From Pseudomonadota bacterium (GTDB taxonomy: Bacteria > Pseudomonadota > Alphaproteobacteria > Azospirillales > Azospirillaceae), in assembly GCA_023416195.1 (NCBI GenBank), contig JAEZID010000290.1:1-8965 (forward strand): a DNA stretch of 8,965 bases. The letters run 5' to 3'. The stretch's first letter is position 1, and the number at the start of each line of letters is the position of its first letter. This document shows positions 1 to 4,438 of this stretch, piece after piece. Made by a program: the position numbers and the translations under genes. The notes under the pieces are model-generated. The model searched no databases. It saw nothing but the letters and a program-made list of their open reading frames with translations, and had not been told where the DNA came from.

Positions 1-1315
1 GGTCGATCAGGCCGGTGGGGCGGACGACCTGCTCGGCAAAAACGCCACCGGTGCGCTCCATCTCCCAGTTGCCGGGGGTGGCCGAGACGAAGACCGTCTG
101 CGGGCGCATGCCCTCCCACTCCTCGAACTTCAGGGGGCGGTTGTCCTTGGCGCTGGGCAGGCGGAAGCCATAGTCGCACAGGGTCGACTTGCGCATGTAG
201 TCGCCCCGGTACATGCCGCCGATCTGCGGGACCATGACGTGGCTTTCGTCCACGATCAGCAGGGCGTCGCCGGGCAGGTATTCGAACAGCGTCGGCGGCG
301 GCTCACCCGGCGCGCGGCCGGTCAGGTACCGGCTGTAGTTCTCGATGCCGGCGCAGGAGCCGGTGGCCGCCATCATTTCGATGTCGAAGGTCGTGCGCTG
401 TTCCAGGCGCTGCGCCTCCAGCAGCTTGCCTTCGGCGGCGAACACCTCCAGCTGGGCCTTGAGGTCGCGCTTGATCTGCTCGATCGCCTGGTTGAGCGTC
501 GGCTTGGGCGTGACATAGTGGCTGTTGGGATAGACGCGCACCGCCTCCAGGCTGGCGAGCTTTTCGCCGGTCAGGGGGTCGATCTCGTGGATGCCCTCGA
601 TCTCGTCGCCGAACAGGGAGATGCGCCAGGCGCGGTCCTCCATGTGGGCGGGGAAGAGTTCAACGGTATCGCCGCGCACCCGGAACAGGCCGCGCCCGAA
701 AGCCGCGTCGTTGCGCTTGTACTGAAGCTCGGTGAATTTGCGCAGCAGTTCGGGCTGGGAGACGATCTCGCCCTTGCGCAGATCGACGGTCATCTCCGAG
801 TAGGTCTCGACCGAACCGATACCGTAGATGCAGGACACCGAGGCGACGATGATGACGTCGTCGCGCTCCAGCAGCGCCCGCGTGGCCGAGTGGCGCATGC
901 GGTCGATCTGCTCGTTGATCGAGGATTCCTTCTCGATGTAGGTGTCGGTGCGCGGGACGTAGGCTTCCGGCTGGTAATAGTCGTAGTAGGAGACGAAGTA
1001 TTCCACCGCGTTGTTCGGGAAGAAGGACTTCATCTCGCCGTAGAGCTGCGCGGCCAGCGTCTTGTTGGGCGCCAGCACCAGGGTCGGGCGCTGAATTCTC
1101 TGGATCACATGCGCCATGGTGAAGGTCTTGCCCGAGCCCGTCACGCCGAGCAGGACCTGATCCTTTTCCCCGGCCTTCAGACCGGAGGTGAGTTCCTCGA
1201 TGGCCTTGGGCTGGTCACCGGAGGGGGTGTAGTCCGACACCAGCTCGAACTTCTTGCCGGCCTCCAGCTTGGGCAGGGACTTCTGCGGGATGGCTTCAAG
1301 GACAGGATGGGCCAT
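1..1315 (-). CDS. uvrB: UvrB, excinuclease ABC subunit B (N-terminal part, 3' end outside window)
   Basis: UvrB is the DNA-loading helicase-like subunit of nucleotide excision repair. It receives damaged DNA from UvrA and recruits UvrC for incision. The reading frame begins at the ATG whose complement is at 1313-1315 (MAHPVLEAIPQKSLPK) and is open to the left edge, giving 438 codons of a protein normally about 660-720 residues long. Visible landmarks are Walker A GVTGSGKT at about residues 57-64, the motif LAPNKTLAAQLYGEMK at about 82-96, the damage-probing beta-hairpin motif YYDYYQPEAY at about 110-119, PRTDTYIEKESSINEQIDR just after it, Walker B LLIVDESHV near residue 354, and VSATPGNWE followed by VVRPTGLID at the edge. 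The C-terminal helicase half and the UvrC-contact region lie outside the window. The gene is not in an obvious operon: ilvE is upstream on the same strand, separated by 139 bases that contain a promoter. I am confident of the identity; only the far 3' part is unseen. Confidence 0.98.
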   Translation of the reverse strand, partial: MAHPVLEAIPQKSLPKLEAGKKFELVSDYTPSGDQPKAIEELTSGLKAGEKDQVLLGVTGSGKTFTMAHVIQRIQRPTLVLAPNKTLAAQLYGEMKSFFPNNAVEYFVSYYDYYQPEAYVPRTDTYIEKESSINEQIDRMRHSATRALLERDDVIIVASVSCIYGIGSVETYSEMTVDLRKGEIVSQPELLRKFTELQYKRNDAAFGRGLFRVRGDTVELFPAHMEDRAWRISLFGDEIEGIHEIDPLTGEKLASLEAVRVYPNSHYVTPKPTLNQAIEQIKRDLKAQLEVFAAEGKLLEAQRLEQRTTFDIEMMAATGSCAGIENYSRYLTGRAPGEPPPTLFEYLPGDALLIVDESHVMVPQIGGMYRGDYMRKSTLCDYGFRLPSAKDNRPLKFEEWEGMRPQTVFVSATPGNWEMERTGGVFAEQVVRPTGLID

Positions 1316-1336
1316 GGGGAGCGTGGTCCGGGAAGG

Positions 1337-1351
1337 GTACGGAACGGGAAC
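1337..1351. promoter_or_regulatory. Candidate degenerate LexA (SOS) box at uvrB
   Basis: The plus strand reads GTAC-N7-GAAC. The alphaproteobacterial LexA site is GAAC-N7-GAAC (GTTC-N7-GTTC), so this differs at one of eight fixed positions. It sits just downstream of the uvrB -10 box, over the predicted transcription start, where a repressor would block initiation. uvr genes are SOS-controlled in several bacteria, which makes the site plausible. One mismatch in eight is not rare by chance, so this remains a candidate. Confidence 0.3.
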
Positions 1352-1353
1352 CG

Positions 1354-1384
1354 ATTATATGGCCCACCTCCCCCCTCCTGTCGA
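1354..1384 (-). promoter_or_regulatory. Probable uvrB promoter
   Basis: Reading the minus strand, a perfect TATAAT -10 box lies at 1354-1359, 39 bases before the uvrB ATG. The best -35 candidate is TCGACA at 1379-1384 (5 of 6 to TTGACA), but the 19-base spacer is longer than the usual 17. The predicted start of transcription is near 1347, giving a leader of about 30 bases. The -10 call is strong for such GC-rich surroundings; the -35 is tentative. Confidence 0.6.
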
Positions 1385-1402
1385 GCGTGGGCTTGTCGGC
1401 GG

Positions 1403-1449
1403 CCCCCTCCCCAACCCTCCCCCCGCTTTCGCGGGAGAGGGCGAAGGGT
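1403..1449. repeat. REP-like GC-rich hairpin element between ilvE and uvrB
   Basis: This stretch contains a C-rich run, then an imperfect inverted repeat: arms CCCTC (1415-1419) and CCCGC (1422-1426), a TTTC turn, then GCGGG (1431-1435) and GAGGG (1437-1441). On the minus strand the loop is GAAA, a stable GNRA tetraloop. Elements of this composition recur in many copies between genes of GC-rich proteobacteria; that recurrence is from general knowledge, since only one copy is in this window. It starts a few bases after the ilvE stop, so it may protect or end the ilvE transcript, although no T-run follows. It lies upstream of the uvrB promoter. Confidence 0.6.
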
Positions 1450-1454
1450 GAGCG

Positions 1455-2327
1455 TCATGCCCGCACGGCCGCGTCGTAGTCCTTCACCAGCGTCTCGCAG
1501 ACGCGGCCGGGGGTGAAGCTGTACTCGCCGATCTGGCCGACCGGGGTGACCTCGGCGGCGGTGCCGGTCAGGAAGACCTCCTGGGTGTTGGCCAGTTCGT
1601 CGGGCTGGATGTGGCGCTCGATCACCTCGATGCCGCGCTTCTTGGCGAGGTCGATGACCGTGCGGCGGGTGATGCCGTCCAGGAAGCAATCGGGCTTGGG
1701 CGTGTGGATCTTCCCGTCCATCACCAGGAACAGATTGGCGCCGGTGGCCTCGGCCAACAGGCCGCGATAGTCCAGCATCAGCGCGTCCTGATAGCCCTGG
1801 CGCTCCGCCTCGTGCTTGGACAGGGTGCAGATCATGTAGAGGCCGGCGGCCTTCGACGCGGTCGGGGCGGTGTCCGGGGCCGGGCGGCGCCACGGCGCCC
1901 ACATCAGCTTGATGCCGGCCATCTTGGCCTCCGGGCTGAAATAGCTCGGCCACTGCCAGACGGCGATGGCGACGTGGATGCGGCTGGACTGCGCCGACAC
2001 GCCCATCATCTCGCTGCCGCGCCACGCCACCGGGCGGACGTAGGCGTCGGCGAAGCCCATGGCCTTCACGGTCTCGTTCGTCGCCGCGTCGATCTCCGCC
2101 ACCGAATAGGGAAGCTCGAACCCGAGGATCCGGGCGGACGCGGCAAGGCGCTCGCTGTGCTCGGTCAGCTTGAAGACCTTGCCGTTGTAGACGCGCTCGC
2201 CCTCGAACACGCAGCTGGCGTAGTGCAGGCCGTGCGTCAGGACGTGCAGGTTGGCCTCGCGCCACGGGACCAGCCCGCCGTCGTACCAGATCACGCCGTC
2301 GCGGTCGTCGAAGGGAAGGATGGACAT
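1455..2327 (-). CDS. ilvE: Branched-chain amino acid aminotransferase (class IV PLP enzyme)
   Basis: The product transfers the amino group between glutamate and the 2-keto acids of leucine, isoleucine and valine, the last biosynthetic step and the first step of breakdown, in the cytoplasm. The 290 residues match the usual length of about 290-310. The N-terminus has the family feature IWYDGGLVPWREA (about 13-25) and the conserved HGLHYASCVFEG (32-43). The PLP-binding lysine is most likely K159 in TASKAAGLY, followed by EATGANLFLV at 193-202 (the IlvE glutamate region) and the phosphate-binding GTAAEVTPV at 255-263. I chose the ATG at 2327 because homology begins with MSILPFDDRDG and because AGGAAA lies 5-10 bases upstream; the frame extends farther upstream, but those residues are unlike the family and overlap the promoter and leader. 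It is divergent from the MarR gene. D-amino acid aminotransferases and 4-amino-4-deoxychorismate lyases share this fold, but the motifs favour IlvE. Confidence 0.94.
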   Translation of the reverse strand: MSILPFDDRDGVIWYDGGLVPWREANLHVLTHGLHYASCVFEGERVYNGKVFKLTEHSERLAASARILGFELPYSVAEIDAATNETVKAMGFADAYVRPVAWRGSEMMGVSAQSSRIHVAIAVWQWPSYFSPEAKMAGIKLMWAPWRRPAPDTAPTASKAAGLYMICTLSKHEAERQGYQDALMLDYRGLLAEATGANLFLVMDGKIHTPKPDCFLDGITRRTVIDLAKKRGIEVIERHIQPDELANTQEVFLTGTAAEVTPVGQIGEYSFTPGRVCETLVKDYDAAVRA

Positions 2328-2349
2328 GGACGTTTCCTGCCTTTGTTGC

Positions 2350-2393
2350 CGCCCATTTTCGGGCGTTGTTGAGCGTTGCCCTTGTTTCAGGGC
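2350..2393 (-). promoter_or_regulatory. ilvE leader with two interchangeable hairpins
   Basis: In the predicted ilvE 5' leader (minus strand), hairpin 1 has a 5-bp stem GCCCT/AGGGC (2389-2393 with 2378-2382) and a 6-base loop. Hairpin 2 has a 5-bp stem CGCCC/GGGCG (2361-2365 with 2350-2354) and also a 6-base loop. The GCCC and GGGC arms of the two hairpins are interchangeable, so the 3' arm of hairpin 1 could instead pair with the 5' arm of hairpin 2. Hairpin 2 ends 22 bases before the ATG, next to the AGGAAA ribosome site. No T-run follows, so if this is a switch it would act on translation or RNA stability rather than as an intrinsic terminator. No leader peptide rich in Leu, Ile or Val is seen. 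Confidence 0.4.
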
Positions 2394-2425
2394 GCTTGTT
2401 CGTTTATGTCTGAGTTGCTGACCCA

Positions 2426-2454
2426 TTTGTAACGAATCGCATCGATCACGTCAA
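2426..2454 (-). promoter_or_regulatory. Predicted ilvE promoter, abutting the MarR start codon
   Basis: On the minus strand, TTGACG at 2449-2454 (5 of 6 to the -35 consensus) is followed after exactly 17 bases by TACAAA at 2426-2431 (4 of 6 to TATAAT). The predicted start near 2419 gives a leader of about 92 bases for ilvE. The -35 box ends one base before the ATG of the divergent MarR gene at 2456. Any protein bound around the MarR translation start would therefore also cover this promoter, a natural arrangement for control of ilvE or cross-regulation by the MarR product. Confidence 0.6.
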
Positions 2455-2455
2455 C

Positions 2456-2968
2456 ATGGCTGACTTAAAAGCAGGCGTGAACCAGCTGTTCCTCCGGGAG
2501 GAAGAGCTGCGCACGGGCATGGAACTGCTGTTCTATGCGTACCGGGAGTTCACCGCGGAACCGGACGAGATCCTGGCGGAGATCGGCTTCGGCCGGGCGC
2601 ATCACCGCGTCATCTATTTCGTCGGGCGCTACCCGAAGATCACGGTGTCGGAGCTGCTGGCGATCCTGAAGATCACCAAGCAGAGCCTGTCGCGCGTCCT
2701 GGGCGAGCTGGTGCGGCAGGGCTTCATCCTGCAACAGACGGGGGTGCGCGACCGCCGGCAGCGGCTGCTGGAACTGACCGAGAAGGGTGTGGAGCTGGAG
2801 CGGCAGCTGTCGGAAACGCAGCGCCAGCGGATCGCCCGCGCCTACCGCATGGCCGGGGCCGAGGCGGTCGAGGGCTTCCGGAAGGTCATGCTGGGGATGC
2901 TGGACGACGGGGACCGGGCGAAGTTCACGCCGCCGACGCCGGCCCGACTCGCGGCGGTGAAGCGCTGA
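2456..2968 (+). CDS. MarR-family winged-helix regulator (PetP-like)
   Basis: This 170-residue protein is a predicted dimeric DNA-binding regulator of the MarR type. The N-terminal part LFLREEELRTGMELLFYAYREF (about 11-32) forms the dimer helix region. A winged helix-turn-helix spans about 62-112: ITVSELLAILKI, recognition helix ITKQSLSRVLGELVRQG (about 73-89) and the wing region DRRQRLLELTEKG (99-111), whose DxRxxxL pattern is the MarR signature. A helical C-terminus completes the fold. It resembles the alphaproteobacterial PetP group, which is often found next to a PetR response regulator; here the PetR-like gene lies 4.8 kb away. The ATG at 2456 is favoured because the conserved region starts near residue 10, yet no Shine-Dalgarno is visible upstream and the ilvE -35 box abuts it, so translation may be leaderless or weak. 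The ligand and targets are unknown; ilvE and itself are the obvious candidates. Confidence 0.9.
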   Translation: MADLKAGVNQLFLREEELRTGMELLFYAYREFTAEPDEILAEIGFGRAHHRVIYFVGRYPKITVSELLAILKITKQSLSRVLGELVRQGFILQQTGVRDRRQRLLELTEKGVELERQLSETQRQRIARAYRMAGAEAVEGFRKVMLGMLDDGDRAKFTPPTPARLAAVKR

Positions 2969-2974
2969 GACGAT

Positions 2975-3013
2975 AAAAAAGAGGGGTAGAGCGCCGCCGG
3001 CGCCCTACTCCTT
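2975..3013 (-). terminator. Intrinsic terminator of the csp/infA/small-protein cluster
   Basis: Reading the minus strand, a long hairpin pairs 2981-2995 with 2999-3013 around a 3-base loop. It has a perfect GCGCC/GGCGC core, then about nine further pairs including two G-U pairs and one mismatch. Six U residues follow directly (A-run at 2975-2980 on the plus strand). The stop codon of the 83-residue gene (3005-3007) lies inside the stem, so the terminator overlaps the coding end. For the convergent MarR transcript it would be a hairpin without a U-run. Confidence 0.8.
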
Positions 3014-3256
3014 CGCGGTGTCCGCGGCGGGGGTTTCCGAAGCGGGAGTTTCCGGCTCGGCCGGCTTGGCCTCCGCCTCCTGAACCGCGTTCGGGGCCGC
3101 GTTGGGGGCGCCCCGGCGGCGGAACGAGGTTTTCTTGTAGACGACGCTGTCCGACGATCCCGGCGGGCACTGGACGATCTTGCCCCCCTTGGCGAGGAAC
3201 TCCCTGGTCATGGAGTCGATATCCTTACGGTCGGCGGAACGGCTGTCGGATGTCAT
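3005..3256 (-). CDS. Small conserved-looking protein of unknown function (83 residues)
   Basis: I do not recognise this gene with a firm name. It has a strong AGGAGG ribosome site at 3262-3267, five bases before the ATG at 3256, and it ends inside an intrinsic terminator, so it is very likely translated. The N-terminal half is charged and helical (RKDIDSMTREFLAKGGKI, about 10-27) followed by VQCPPGSSDSVVYKKTSFRRR (28-48). The FLAKGGKI segment resembles a short motif seen in small proteobacterial proteins of unclear role. The C-terminal half (about 49-83) is low-complexity Ala/Pro/Glu and probably disordered. There is no signal peptide or membrane segment. It is the last gene of the minus-strand cluster behind csp and infA, suggesting shared expression. 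The single cysteine in QCPPG could be functional, but nothing shows this. Confidence 0.75.
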   Translation of the reverse strand: MTSDSRSADRKDIDSMTREFLAKGGKIVQCPPGSSDSVVYKKTSFRRRGAPNAAPNAVQEAEAKPAEPETPASETPAADTAKE

Positions 3257-3282
3257 TCATACCTCCTGTGATCGTCGTCATG

Positions 3283-3319
3283 CCCGGCCGGGGGCCGGGG
3301 CCAAAGCCGTTTCCGGCTT
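3283..3319 (-). other. Two tandem hairpins between infA and the 83-residue gene
   Basis: Just after the infA stop, the minus strand forms AAGCCG-GAAA-CGGCTT (3304-3319), a 6-bp stem closed by a GNRA tetraloop. It then forms a 7-bp CCCGGCC/GGCCGGG stem with a 3-base loop (3283-3299). Neither is followed by a proper U-run. They are likely to stabilise the infA 3' end or cause partial termination, which would lower expression of the downstream gene relative to infA. Confidence 0.45.
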
Positions 3320-3324
3320 CGGCG

Positions 3325-3600
3325 TCAGTGGCGCCGGGGCGGCGGACGCCGCGCGGCGCCACCCGGCGGCCCACCACCTTCGGTCTTGTGCCGGTAGTTG
3401 ATCCGGGCCTTCGTCAGGTCGTACGGAGTCATTTCGACCGTGACCCGATCGCCGGCCAGGATGCGGATGCGGTTTTTCTTCATGCGTCCGGACGCATAGG
3501 CCATCACCTCATGCCCCGCCTCCAACTGCACGCGAAAGCGCGCGTCGGGCAGAACCTCCGTGACGACCCCGTCCATTTCGACCAGGTCTTCCTTGGCCAT
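3325..3600 (-). CDS. infA: Translation initiation factor IF-1, paralogue with C-terminal extension
   Basis: IF-1 binds the ribosomal A site on the 30S subunit during initiation. The 91-residue product has the complete S1/OB-fold: MAKEDLVEMDGVVTEVLP (1-18), FRVQLEAGHEVMAYASGRMKK (22-42), NRIRILAGDRVTVEMTPYDL (43-62) and ARINYRHK (65-72). Canonical IF-1 is 72 residues, so about 19 extra residues follow (73-91), rich in Gly, Pro and Arg and ending in RRPPPRRH. The EMDGV...YASGR...INYRHK wording resembles the second IF-1 copies of proteobacteria more than the usual alphaproteobacterial housekeeping copy; this is from memory of the family. The ATG at 3600 has AAGGAA 8 bases upstream. The frame is open much farther upstream, but that part overlaps csp antisense and is not IF-1-like. 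Its position behind a cold-shock gene suggests induction under cold or translation stress. Confidence 0.95.
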   Translation of the reverse strand: MAKEDLVEMDGVVTEVLPDARFRVQLEAGHEVMAYASGRMKKNRIRILAGDRVTVEMTPYDLTKARINYRHKTEGGGPPGGAARRPPPRRH

Positions 3601-3630
3601 GGAAACGTTCCTTCGAATTAAGCGTAACGC

Positions 3631-3657
3631 GGTCCCGGGGTGCCATCCCCGGGGACC
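3631..3657 (-). other. GC-rich hairpin in the infA leader
   Basis: The arms GGTCCCGGGG (3631-3640) and CCCCGGGGACC (3647-3657) pair almost completely with one bulged G around a 6-base loop, ending 31 bases before the infA ATG. On the minus strand it is not followed by a U-run. It could be a weak terminator or pause after csp, or a leader fold affecting infA translation. The structure is clear; the role is inference. Confidence 0.4.
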
Positions 3658-3682
3658 GACCCCGGATACCTGTCGATCAGGT

Positions 3683-3779
3683 ACCGCTTGAACAGTGCCG
3701 CTCAAACGCGGGCCGATCAAGACTGGGCCGGTCAGGGCGGGGCGGCGATCGCCGCCCCAGGAGAACCACTCGAACAGTG
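3683..3779. repeat. Two copies of a 15-base element in the csp-infA spacer
   Basis: ACCGCTTGAACAGTG at 3683-3697 and ACCACTCGAACAGTG at 3765-3779 match at 13 of 15 positions, 82 bases apart. The second copy is part of a perfect 5-bp hairpin (CCACT/AGTGG, loop CGAAC, 3766-3780) that ends five bases before the csp stop codon complement. The first can form only a shorter version. Both lie between the csp and infA coding regions. They may be RNA processing or protein-binding sites; nothing in the sequence settles which. Confidence 0.35.
3739..3758. terminator. Perfect 20-base palindrome downstream of csp
   Basis: GGGGCGGC-GATC-GCCGCCCC is a perfect palindrome beginning 27 bases after the csp stop. 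In RNA it would be an 8-bp all-GC stem with a GATC loop. There is no U-run after it on the minus strand, so it is either a non-canonical terminator or a 3' end stabiliser for an abundant short csp mRNA. It could also be a DNA-level site. Read-through would allow some infA transcription from the csp promoter. Confidence 0.4.
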
Positions 3780-3784
3780 GCGGC

Positions 3785-3994
3785 TTACAAGGCCTTGAGG
3801 TTGGCCGCCGACGACTTGCCCTTCTTGGGGTCGCGTTGCAGCTCGTAGGACAGCTTCTGCCCTTCGCGGAGATTGCCGATCCCGGACCGCTCGACGGCGG
3901 AAGCATGGACGAAAACGTCGGCCGTGCCATCATCCGGCTGGATGAAGCCATAGCCCTTGGTGGTGTTGAACCATTTCACGGTTCCAGTGGTCAT
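3785..3994 (-). CDS. CspA-family cold shock protein
   Basis: This 69-residue single-domain protein is an RNA chaperone that binds single-stranded RNA and DNA and melts mRNA structure. It shows the full fold: GTVKWFNTTKGYGFIQPDDG (4-23) contains RNP1 KGYGFI, DVFVHASAV (26-34) contains RNP2 VFVHAS, then EGQKLSYELQRDPKKGKSSAANL (44-66). Length and aromatic residues (W8, F9, Y15, F17, F28, H30) are as expected for the family. The ATG at 3994 gives the exact family N-terminus; its Shine-Dalgarno is poor (GGGAC about 8 bases upstream). It is first of three minus-strand genes, before infA and an 83-residue gene. The upstream region is long and rich in inverted repeats, as in cold-shock leaders. Csp paralogues are numerous and not all are cold-induced, so I give no specific symbol. 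Confidence 0.96.
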   Translation of the reverse strand: MTTGTVKWFNTTKGYGFIQPDDGTADVFVHASAVERSGIGNLREGQKLSYELQRDPKKGKSSAANLKAL

Positions 3995-4116
3995 CGGACA
4001 GTCCCATGCTCGACGTTGCCCCCGGCGCGCATGCCGGAGGCATCAAATGACTGCGGGGAACGACCAGACGCAGCAGCCTGCACGAGGACCGTAGACCCAA
4101 AGAAATTCGACCCGTC

Positions 4117-4250
4117 TAAAATGGGGCCGGAGCGCAGTGGATGCAACCATATGCGCCTTTTGCTTCCAGAAAGCCCGGCGCATGCCACGGCCGGGGGGCG
4201 AAGACCATGTTCGCCACCGGCGCAAATTAGGCGTGACCGCCTATTGTTTT
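4117..4250 (+). ncRNA. Candidate structured RNA: -10 box, three stem-loops, T-run
   Basis: In order on the plus strand: TAAAAT at 4117-4122 (5 of 6 to a -10 box, no clear -35). Stem-loop 1 (4151-4183) has ATGCGCC pairing GGCGCAT, a 4/2 internal loop, then GCTT/AAGC closing a 5-base loop. Stem-loop 2 (4197-4215) is GGCGAA/TTCGCC with a 7-base loop. Stem-loop 3 (4228-4243) is TAGGCG/CGCCTA with a TGAC loop, followed directly by TTGTTTT (4244-4250). A short hairpin followed by a T-run has the form of an intrinsic terminator for a plus-strand transcript of about 120 bases, but no plus-strand gene precedes it. The alternative is that the same inverted repeats fold on the minus strand as the long leader of csp. 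I cannot tell these apart from sequence alone. Confidence 0.35.
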
Positions 4251-4309
4251 GCACACCAACCGCCTGTACCGCAACCGGCGGCGGGGAAGGCCCGAAGCTG
4301 AACCCCCCA

Positions 4310-4346
4310 GGCCGAAACCCCTGGCCGAAACCTAGGAGCCGAGACC
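4310..4346. repeat. Three direct repeats of GGCCGAAACC upstream of the hybrid kinase gene
   Basis: GGCCGAAACC occurs at 4310-4319 and 4323-4332, and AGCCGAGACC (8 of 10) at 4337-4346, with start-to-start spacing of 13 and 14 bases. A looser copy (GGCCCGAAGC) is at 4289-4298. The array ends about 22 bases before the predicted -35 of the kinase gene, where activator sites usually lie. They may be operator repeats for a regulator acting on the kinase gene. No specific family can be named. Confidence 0.4.
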
Positions 4347-4368
4347 TTGGGCCTGCCCTTCAGCCGAA

Positions 4369-4398
4369 TTGCGTAGGTTGCGCCGCGTCCCCCATAGT
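4369..4398 (+). promoter_or_regulatory. Possible promoter of the hybrid kinase gene
   Basis: TTGCGT at 4369-4374 and CATAGT at 4393-4398 are separated by 18 bases. The -35 matches only TTG and the -10 matches 4 of 6, so this is a weak sigma-70-like promoter, consistent with a need for an activator. The predicted start near 4405 gives a leader of about 34 bases that includes the GGAGG ribosome site at 4425-4429. Confidence 0.3.
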
Positions 4399-4438
4399 TG
4401 TCCGCACGGCAACGAATTCCCTCCGGAGGACATGCGGC

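Larger units (their letters stand above)
3995..4438. other. Divergent intergenic region between csp and the hybrid kinase gene
   Basis: These 444 bases carry no convincing coding sequence. The frames open here lack ribosome sites and any recognisable motif, and are explained by GC-rich composition. The region is more AT-rich locally than its surroundings, notably around 4100-4125 and 4220-4255. It must contain the csp promoter and leader (minus) and the hybrid kinase promoter (plus). The stem-loops and direct repeats within it are described separately. I could not place a convincing csp promoter. Confidence 0.7.

Noticed and set aside
239..1516. Long plus-strand open frame of 425 codons across the uvrB region
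   Set aside because: It is antisense to a clear UvrB sequence, its translation has no domain-like pattern, and long antisense frames are expected at this GC content.
1611..2372. Plus-strand open frame of 253 codons opposite ilvE
   Set aside because: It mirrors ilvE codons, is rich in His/Arg/Ala/Gly typical of GC-rich shadows, and has no ribosome site.
2328..2426. Extended ilvE start at 2426, adding 33 residues
   Set aside because: The extension overlaps the predicted -10 box and the leader hairpins and is unlike the IlvE family; the ATG at 2327 has AGGAAA upstream.
2981..3013. Terminator for the MarR gene on the plus strand
   Set aside because: The hairpin is followed by GC-rich sequence on the plus strand; the run of six U residues exists only for the minus-strand transcript.
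3695..4438. N-terminal extension of the hybrid kinase frame, and other starts in the same stretch
   Set aside because: The added 248 codons overlap csp antisense and the intergenic stem-loops and show no domain; the ATG at 4439 has a good ribosome site and starts a membrane helix.
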